Origin: Nonomuraea muscovyensis
Lineage (GTDB): Bacteria; Actinomycetota; Actinomycetes; Streptosporangiales; Streptosporangiaceae
DNA length: 64,000 nt
Assembly: GCF_014207745.1 (NCBI RefSeq)
Contig: NZ_JACHJB010000004.1
Location: 1-64,000 of the forward strand
Direction: 5' to 3'
Shown here: positions 58,500 to 64,000 of the stretch, piece after piece
How the letters are laid out: each line of letters starts with the position of its first letter
Numbering within the stretch: the stretch's first letter is position 1
Notes under the pieces: generated by a model
The model's input: only the letters and a program-made list of their open reading frames with translations
Told to the model about the DNA's origin: nothing
Databases searched by the model: none
Translations under genes and position numbers: made by a program

Positions 58500-59984
58500 G
58501 TGGTCGCCGTGACGGGCGACACGCTTGCGGCCGAGTCCGGGGCCACCGCCGCCCTCCCCCGCCGGCGGACCCTCCTGGGCGGCCACCGGCTCCGCGTCGG
58601 GCTCCTCGCCCTCCTCGCCGCCGCCGCCTACGCCGTGATCGGCCTGGTCAAGCTCGCCACCTTCCGCGCCTCGGTCTTCGACCTGGTCATCGTGGACCAG
58701 GCCGTCCGCAACTACGCGCGGTTCCGCCCGCCGTACGTGCCGGTGCTCGGCGCCTTCCACGACCGGGGGCTCGACTACCTCCAGGTGGCCGACCACTTCT
58801 CCCCCGCGTACGCGCTGCTCGCGCCGTTCTACTGGGTGCACGACGGGCCCGAGTCGCTGGTCGTCGCCCAGGCGCTGCTGTTCGCCGCGGCGATCCCGTT
58901 CGTGTGGCTGTTCACCCGGCGCGTGCTGGGCACCGGCGCCGCCTACCTGGTCGCCGTGGCGTACGCCCTGTCCTGGCCCGTCGCGCAGGCGGTGGCGTTC
59001 GACGTGCACGAGGTGATGTTCGTGCCCGTGCTCACGGCCGTCATGATCGAGCGCTACCACGCGGACCGGCCGCTGCCCGCGTTCGCGGCGATGTTCGGGC
59101 TCCTCCTGGTCAAGGAGGACATGGGGCTCATGGTGATCGGGTTCGGGCTCTTCCTGTTCGCAGTCGGCGACCGCTTCCGCGCCGTGTGCTGCGCGGCCGT
59201 GGGCGTCGGCGGGGTGCTGCTGACCAGGGGCGCGCTCATCCCCATGCTCGGCGGCGACGCCGAGGACTTCTGGGCCTACGGCCACCTCGGCCCCGACGCG
59301 CCGAGCGCGATCCTGGCGCTGCTGCGCGACCCGGTCGCGGCCGTGCTGCTGCCGTTCGGCGCCGAGGACAAGGTCGACACGCTCCTGCTGATGGTGTGGC
59401 CGACGCTGCTGCTGTGCCTGCTGTCGCCGCTGACGCTGGCCGCGCTGCCGCATGTGCTCGAACGGATGCTGGCCGACCGTCCGCTGTGGTGGCAGGCCGA
59501 CTTCCAGTACAGCGCGTTCACGGTGGTGATCCTGCTGTGCGCGGGCGTGGACGGCCTGGCCCGGCTGCTGCGCCGGCTCAGGCGCTCCGGCGACCGGTCG
59601 ATCGGGCTCGCCTGGTCGCTCGCGGCCTGCGCGGTGGCCGTGACGCTCGTGCCGAAGTTCGCCCTGGACCAGCTCTACCACCCGTCGTTCTACCGGGGCG
59701 ACGAGGTGAAGGTCGCCGCCGCCCGCGAGGCCGTGGCCAGGGTGCCGTCCGGGGTGACCGTCGAGGCGGTCAACTCGGCCGGGCCCGCCCTGACCTCACG
59801 CGCCACCGTGCTGCTGTGGACCGGGCAGTCGCGCGGCGCGCCGTGGGTGGTGGCCGACACGGCCCGCTGGGAGTTCCCGTTCGGGTCGGCCGAGGAGCAG
59901 GCGGCACGGGTCGCCGCCCTGGTGGAGGAGGGCTACGCCAAGGTCTTCGAGCGCGACGGCTACGTGGTGCTGCACCGGCCCTAG
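58500..59984 (+). CDS. DUF2079-family membrane protein
   Basis: 494 aa with about ten helices and the family blocks VFDLVIVDQAVRNYARF, VADHFSPAYALLAPFYW and FDVHEVMFVP. DUF2079 proteins resemble GT-C type membrane enzymes; their substrate is not known. GTG 58500 or the GTG three codons later may be the start. It converges with the GT4 gene (4-base overlap). Confidence 0.82.
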   Translation: MVAVTGDTLAAESGATAALPRRRTLLGGHRLRVGLLALLAAAAYAVIGLVKLATFRASVFDLVIVDQAVRNYARFRPPYVPVLGAFHDRGLDYLQVADHFSPAYALLAPFYWVHDGPESLVVAQALLFAAAIPFVWLFTRRVLGTGAAYLVAVAYALSWPVAQAVAFDVHEVMFVPVLTAVMIERYHADRPLPAFAAMFGLLLVKEDMGLMVIGFGLFLFAVGDRFRAVCCAAVGVGGVLLTRGALIPMLGGDAEDFWAYGHLGPDAPSAILALLRDPVAAVLLPFGAEDKVDTLLLMVWPTLLLCLLSPLTLAALPHVLERMLADRPLWWQADFQYSAFTVVILLCAGVDGLARLLRRLRRSGDRSIGLAWSLAACAVAVTLVPKFALDQLYHPSFYRGDEVKVAAAREAVARVPSGVTVEAVNSAGPALTSRATVLLWTGQSRGAPWVVADTARWEFPFGSAEEQAARVAALVEEGYAKVFERDGYVVLHRP

Positions 59985-61264
59985 ACGTCGCCGCGCCCGG
60001 CCGTACGGGTGGCCTGCTCGTAGGCGCGGTCGAACCCGTCGAGCACGGCGGGCCACGAGCCCGCCGACGGCGGCGTCTCCCGGTTGTGGGCGGTGATCCG
60101 CTCGCGCAGCGCGGCGTCGGTGGCCAGCCTGGCCACGGCCTGCGCGAGGGCCCCCAGGTCGCGGCCGAGCAGCCCCTCGGTGCCGTGCGCGACGAAGTCG
60201 GCCACCCCGCTCTGCGCCCGGGCCACCACGGGCAGCCCGGCGGCGCGCGCCTCCAGGGCCGCGATGCCGAACGACTCGCGTGGCGCCGGCGCCACGAACA
60301 CGTCGGCCGACTCGAGCACCTTGGCGATCTGCTCGCGGCTGTAGCGGCCGGGCAGCGACACCCAGCCGGTCATGCCGTGCCGGGCGAGGTAGCGCTCCAT
60401 CGAGGCGCGCGCTGGGCCGTCGCCGACCACCGTGGCGCGCAGCGGGATGTGCGCCGGCACCCGGGCGCGGGCCGCGCCGAGCAGTCTGAGCAGGCGTACC
60501 GGCTGCTTGCGCGGCGCGAGCCGGCCGACCGCCACGATGTGCACCTCCTCACGCGGGTCCGCGCCCCCGCCCCGCGGGTGTCCGGCGAACGCGGAGACCG
60601 TGGAACTTGTGGAGTCCGTGGAGTCCGTGGAGTCCGTGGAGGCTGTGGAGTCCGTGAAGGCTGTGGAGTCCGTGAAGGCTGTGGAGTCCGTGAAGGCTGT
60701 GGAGTCCGTGAAGGCTGTGGAGTCCGTGGAGCCCCTGGAGAACGTGCGCCAGGCCGACAGGTCGAGGCCGTTGGAGACCACGTGCACCGGCACGCCGCGC
60801 CCCGCGACCGCGCGGATCGGGGCCGCCGCGGCGGTGCTGACCGTGGTGGCGACCAGCCCCCACCGCTGCCAGCCGTACGCCGTGGCGAGCAGCCGGTAGA
60901 CGAGGCGGGTCAGCGGGTCCCACATGCTGTGCACGGTCACCACGCACGGCAGCCCGGCGCGCACCGCCGCGCGCACGCCCATCCAGGCGAACGGCGAGAC
61001 CGCGCCGGTGTGCACGTGGACCACGTCGGGCCGCGAGAGCGTCATGCGCCGCGTGAGATGCCTCACCCCGAACGGGTGCACGGGCAGGTCGAAGGGCATG
61101 CGGGCGACGACGCGGTGCACGCCGGGCAGCGCCTCGCCCCGTGTCGCGGTCGCCACCTCGACCTCGTGGCCGGCCTGCCGCTGCATCCGCACCAGGTCGG
61201 CGACCTGAACCTCGATCCCCCCGAGCCGCGGCAGGTAACAGTCACTCACGTGAAAGATCCGCAC
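59981..61264 (-). CDS. Glycosyltransferase family 4 with a repeat insertion
   Basis: 427 aa from GTG 61264; an ATG at 61297 would overlap the divergent gene. The GT4 fold begins IFHVSDCYLPRLGGIEVQVADLV and has the donor-site EXFGIAALEARAAG motif (ESFGIAALEARAAGLP). About 45 residues (200-250) between the two Rossmann domains are Thr/Asp/Ser/Ala/Phe repeats made by a 9-base tandem repeat, absent from ordinary GT4 enzymes. The sugar donor and acceptor are unknown. Lipid or polysaccharide synthesis with its neighbours is possible. Confidence 0.82.
   Translation of the reverse strand: MRIFHVSDCYLPRLGGIEVQVADLVRMQRQAGHEVEVATATRGEALPGVHRVVARMPFDLPVHPFGVRHLTRRMTLSRPDVVHVHTGAVSPFAWMGVRAAVRAGLPCVVTVHSMWDPLTRLVYRLLATAYGWQRWGLVATTVSTAAAAPIRAVAGRGVPVHVVSNGLDLSAWRTFSRGSTDSTAFTDSTAFTDSTAFTDSTAFTDSTASTDSTDSTDSTSSTVSAFAGHPRGGGADPREEVHIVAVGRLAPRKQPVRLLRLLGAARARVPAHIPLRATVVGDGPARASMERYLARHGMTGWVSLPGRYSREQIAKVLESADVFVAPAPRESFGIAALEARAAGLPVVARAQSGVADFVAHGTEGLLGRDLGALAQAVARLATDAALRERITAHNRETPPSAGSWPAVLDGFDRAYEQATRTAGRGDV
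60600..60740. repeat. 9/18-bp tandem repeat inside the GT4 gene
   Basis: Units of GTGGAGTCC and GTGAAGGCT alternate as an 18-base period four times, preceded and followed by GTGGAGTCC-like units. The unit length is a multiple of three, so the frame is kept and the protein gets TDS/TAF tripeptides. Copy number is likely to vary between strains. Confidence 0.88.
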
Positions 61265-61287
61265 CCCTCCCAGACTAATCTGGGCGT

Positions 61288-62106
61288 GTGCCTCCACGTA
61301 CCGCTGTGTTCTTCCATGCCCACCCCGACGACGAGGCCCTGCTGACGGCGGGCACGATGGCGATGCTCGCGGCCGAGGGGCACCGCGTGGTGCTCGTGGT
61401 CGCCACCGCGGGCGAGCGCGGCCTGGCCGAGATGGAGCCCGGCGAGGAACTGGGGCAGACCCGGCTCAAGGAGCTGTACGAGTCGGCCGCGCTGCTCGGC
61501 TGCGCCCGGGTGGAGTGCCTCGACTACGGCGACTCGGGGCTGAGCCCCAAGGGGGGCGTCGCCGAGGAACGCCCCGACAACGCCTTCATCGACGCCGACA
61601 CCGAGGAGGCGGCCGGCCGGCTGGCCGCGATCCTGCGCGAGGAGAACGCCGACCTGCTGTCGATCTACGATCCGGCCGGCGGCTACGGACATCCCGACCA
61701 CGTGCAGGTGCACCGGGTGGGGCGGCGGGCGGCGGAGCTGGCCGGCACGGAGATCGTGCTGGAGGCGACGGTCGACCGCGATCCCCTGCTGCGGCTGCTG
61801 CGGCTGGCGGGCAGGGTCTACCGGTTCCCGCCGGAGTTCGACGTGCGCACGTTCGAGAGCGCCTACTCGCCGGGTGAGGTCATCACCCACCGGGTGAACG
61901 TCCGCAGGTACACCCGGCAGAAACGGGCGGCGATGCGGGCGCACGCCTCCCAGGCCACCGGCGGCGACAGCGACCGCACCCTGGCCGTGCTGCTCAAGGT
62001 CCCCGGCCCGCTGTACCGGCTCGTCTTCGGCACGGAGTGGTACGTGCGGCGCGACCTGCCGCCGGGCACTCGGCTGCGTCATCCTCTGGACCGATGGCCC
62101 AGATGA
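61288..62106 (+). CDS. LmbE/PIG-L family N-deacetylase
   Basis: 272 aa. HAHPDDEALLTAG is the zinc motif of the family, and YGHPDHVQVHRVG gives the third ligand. Mycothiol enzymes MshB and Mca belong here; the length fits either, and I cannot decide. The GTG start follows 25 bases after the divergent GT4 start. Confidence 0.87.
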   Translation: MPPRTAVFFHAHPDDEALLTAGTMAMLAAEGHRVVLVVATAGERGLAEMEPGEELGQTRLKELYESAALLGCARVECLDYGDSGLSPKGGVAEERPDNAFIDADTEEAAGRLAAILREENADLLSIYDPAGGYGHPDHVQVHRVGRRAAELAGTEIVLEATVDRDPLLRLLRLAGRVYRFPPEFDVRTFESAYSPGEVITHRVNVRRYTRQKRAAMRAHASQATGGDSDRTLAVLLKVPGPLYRLVFGTEWYVRRDLPPGTRLRHPLDRWPR

Positions 62107-62155
62107 AACCTTGGGTTGATTCGCCCGGGCCGCGAGCCCGGCAGACTGGGGCCCG

Positions 62156-63214
62156 ATGAAGAACAAGTGGCTCCAGATCACGCTGTCCGTGCTGTCCCTC
62201 GCGCTGGCGGTGGCACTCGTCGTCTACCTGCCGCAGATCGTCCACGCGCTCACCGGCAAGCCGGTGTCGTGGCGCGAGATCGGTGCGGTGTTCGGCACGC
62301 TCAGTCCCGGCGTGGTGGCGCTGATGGCCGTGACGTGGCTGCTGAGCCTGCTCGCCTACACGTTCGTGCTGACCGGGTCGCTGCCGGGGCTCGGGCGGTT
62401 GCAGGCGCTGACGCTCAACGCGGCGGGCAGCGCGGTGAGCAACCTGCTGCCGTTCGGCGGCGCGGCGGGAGTGGCGCTGACCTTCGCGATGGCGCGGAGC
62501 TGGGGGTTCGCCAACCGCTCGATCGTGGTGATGACGCTGGTCAGCGGCATCTGGAACACGCTGTTCAGGTTCGTCCTGCCGGCCGTCGGGATCGTGGCGC
62601 TGCTGCTGGCGGGCCGGGTGCCCGACCCGAAGGTGGCCCAGGCCGGGTGGGCGGGCGCCGGATCGATCCTGGTGCTGTGCGCGGTGGTGGCCGCAGCCCT
62701 CTACTGGGACCGCGCCGCCGCGCTGCTGGGCCGGGGTCTCGACGGGCTGGCCCGGCTGGTGCGCCTGCGGGTGCGCCCCTCCGACGCGCTCGACCGGCTG
62801 CGCGCGGACACCGCCGGCATCGTCCACACCCGCTGGCCCGGTCTGTCGCTGGGGATGGTGTTCTTCCTCGGTCTCCAGTGGGCGATCATGGTGGTCTGCA
62901 TGCGGGCCACCGGCGCCTATCCGGGCCTGGCCGAGTCGATCGCGGTCTTCGCCCTGTCGCGGGTGCTGACCACCGCGCTGGTCACGCCCAGCGGCGCGGG
63001 GATCATGGAGGGCGGGGTCGTCGCGCTGCTGATCGTCTTCGGGGTGGACGCCCCTCAGGCGACGGCCACCGCACTGCTTTTCGGCTTCTGGACTTACACT
63101 GTCGAGATCCCGTTCGGCGGCCTGGCTCTGGGCGCGTGGGCACTCCTGCGCAGGCGCAACGGCCGCGGCGCCGCCACGGAGCCCCCGTCCGCGATATCGA
63201 AGGCCACCCAGTGA
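62156..63214 (+). CDS. Flippase-like membrane protein (LPG synthase TM / UPF0104)
   Basis: 352 aa with about eight helices. The family marks are LNAAGSAVSNLLPFGGAAGVA and VTPSGAGIMEGGV. Such proteins are the membrane part of lysyl-phosphatidylglycerol synthases or stand alone as proposed lipid flippases. ATG 62156 lies 50 bases after the deacetylase stop. Confidence 0.85.
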   Translation: MKNKWLQITLSVLSLALAVALVVYLPQIVHALTGKPVSWREIGAVFGTLSPGVVALMAVTWLLSLLAYTFVLTGSLPGLGRLQALTLNAAGSAVSNLLPFGGAAGVALTFAMARSWGFANRSIVVMTLVSGIWNTLFRFVLPAVGIVALLLAGRVPDPKVAQAGWAGAGSILVLCAVVAAALYWDRAAALLGRGLDGLARLVRLRVRPSDALDRLRADTAGIVHTRWPGLSLGMVFFLGLQWAIMVVCMRATGAYPGLAESIAVFALSRVLTTALVTPSGAGIMEGGVVALLIVFGVDAPQATATALLFGFWTYTVEIPFGGLALGAWALLRRRNGRGAATEPPSAISKATQ

Positions 63215-63265
63215 CGATCCCAAACAGAACACAGACCTTGTGCGTGATTCGGAGGCCCGCATAGC

Positions 63266-64000
63266 GTGGCGGCTGACATGGTGGCGTTCCGGGTTCTGGG
63301 GCCAGTCGAGGCGTACGGCGACGACGAACTCGACCTCGGCGGGTTGCGGCAGCGGGCCGTCCTCGCCCGGCTCCTTGTTGCCAGAGGGCAGGTCGTGCCG
63401 GTCGACACGCTGCTCTACGACCTGTGGGACGACGACACGGCCAAGGGCGCCCAGTCCGGTCTGCAGGTCTACATCTCGCGGCTGCGCAGGGTGCTGGAGC
63501 CGGGCAGGCCGCGCGGCGGCCCCAACCGGCTGCTGGTGACGGTCGCTTCCGGCTATGCGCTGCGGGTGGCGCCCGACCAGGTCGACGCGCTCCGGTTCGA
63601 GCAGCTCGTCCGGGCCGCGGGCGAGCACCTGGACGAGGGCGACCCGCAGTCGGCGCGCGGCCGTCTGGAGAAGGCGCTCGGTCTGTGGCGGGGCACCCCC
63701 TACTCCGACTTCGCCGACCAACCGTGGGCCGAGGCCGAGGTCAACCGGCTCACCGAGCTGCGACTGGTGGCCCGCGAGCGGCACGCCGACACCGGGCTGC
63801 GCCTCGGCCTGCCGGCCGAGACCGTTCCCGACCTGGAGGCGCTCACCACCGAGCACCCGCTGCGCGAGGAGGGCTGGCGGCTGCTCGGCCTGGGCCTCTA
63901 CCGGTGCGGCCGGCAGGGTGACGCCCTGGCCGCGCTGCGCCGGGCGCGCACCATCCTGGCCGACGAGCTGGGCATCGACCCCGGTCCGGCGCTGCGCAAG
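63266..64000 (+). CDS. BTAD/SARP-type transcriptional regulator (partial)
   Basis: The first 245 codons, running off the right edge. GTG 63266 follows GGAGG by ten bases. An OmpR-type winged helix (FRVLGPVEAYGDDELDLGG, then YISRLRRVLEP) is followed by a bacterial transcriptional activation domain (LVRAAGEHLDEGDPQSARGR, RQGDALAALRRARTILADEL). Full-length members may be AfsR-like with an NB-ARC domain. SARPs control antibiotic clusters, but 23 kb separate it from the enediyne genes. Confidence 0.88.
   Translation, partial: MAADMVAFRVLGPVEAYGDDELDLGGLRQRAVLARLLVARGQVVPVDTLLYDLWDDDTAKGAQSGLQVYISRLRRVLEPGRPRGGPNRLLVTVASGYALRVAPDQVDALRFEQLVRAAGEHLDEGDPQSARGRLEKALGLWRGTPYSDFADQPWAEAEVNRLTELRLVARERHADTGLRLGLPAETVPDLEALTTEHPLREEGWRLLGLGLYRCGRQGDALAALRRARTILADELGIDPGPALRK

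Noticed and set aside
58904..61345. 813-aa open frame on the plus strand
   Set aside because: It is a GC-rich shadow frame covering the DUF2079 gene and the antisense of the GT4 gene; composition is Arg/Gly/Pro-rich with no domain.
61994..63856. 620-aa open frame on the minus strand
   Set aside because: Antisense to the flippase and BTAD genes; His/Gln/Arg-rich with no recognisable fold.
1..64000. CRISPR array or rRNA genes
   Set aside because: No spaced direct repeats of CRISPR type and no rRNA-like sequence were seen; the only tandem array is the coding repeat at 60600.

Overview
The window is a high-GC actinomycete chromosome segment. F420-dependent enzymes, an ECF42-type sigma factor with its DGPF partner, a BTAD/SARP regulator and an MEDS/HATPase anti-sigma factor fit a filamentous actinobacterium; a Streptosporangiales-like host is a guess. 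It has two parts: an accessory island (about 1-50.0 kb) and ordinary chromosomal genes (about 50.1-64 kb).

Left edge (1-1.7 kb): a decayed IS200/IS605 element with a tnpB cut by the window edge and a frameshifted tnpA. 1.9-9.1 kb: an ECF42 sigma factor and two DGPF/YCII proteins sharing one promoter type; an ArsR-rhodanese regulator divergent from a metallo-beta-lactamase/rhodanese fusion and an MFS permease; and a Tat-exported class V aminotransferase. 8.7-14.4 kb: a coupled minus-strand operon of MFS pump, acyl-CoA-dehydrogenase-like oxidoreductase, PhnD/PhnC/PhnE-like ABC transporter and DsrE protein. 14.4-17.8 kb: an ABC1/UbiB kinase, a LolA-like protein and two unknown proteins.

18.0-24.7 kb is a complete selenocysteine module: selC, selB, selA and selD, with two CxxC AhpD/CMD-type proteins and an HxlR regulator. 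The selC tRNA has an 8-bp-type acceptor region, a long variable arm and G73, but its anticodon reads ACA instead of UCA, so it should decode the Cys codon UGU. In the divergently transcribed neighbour operon, an unknown protein (16498-17229) has a single Cys, encoded by TGT. A SECIS-like hairpin (bulged U, 4-bp upper stem, GGU loop) lies within one nucleotide of the E. coli fdhF spacing. I propose this as a UGU-recoded selenoprotein. A repeated palindrome, ACTTTA-N6-TATAGT, lies upstream of the sel genes, the HxlR gene, both CMD genes, the aminotransferase, the MFS/Phn operon and the unknown-protein operon, and probably defines an HxlR regulon.

24.7-49.5 kb carries an enediyne minimal cassette in one minus-strand operon: E3 (DUF1702-like), UnbV, UnbU, the 1868-aa enediyne PKS (KS-AT-ACP-KR-DH-PPTase) and the E10 thioesterase. 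Around it are resistance candidates (VOC protein, SRPBCC protein, MFS pump), a ClpC-like unfoldase, an F420/NADP reductase-like protein and a dense set of sulfur genes (SQR-like flavoprotein, two more ArsR-rhodanese regulators, TusA, a TusA-ferritin-like fusion, a second oxidoreductase/PhnD-like pair). A second shared promoter element (TGACAG-TTGACG-type) precedes three of these transcription units. The usual enediyne tailoring enzymes (P450, E6/E9-like) are not visible. Together the island suggests a cryptic enediyne pathway coupled to sulfur and selenium handling.

From 50 kb the content is generic: an STAS anti-anti-sigma factor, PTE-like amidohydrolase, universal stress protein, a complete-looking IS1341-type TnpB element, DUF998 and DUF2079 membrane proteins, an MEDS/HATPase regulator, a GT4 glycosyltransferase with a 9-bp tandem repeat, an LmbE deacetylase, a flippase-like membrane protein, and a BTAD regulator running off the right edge.
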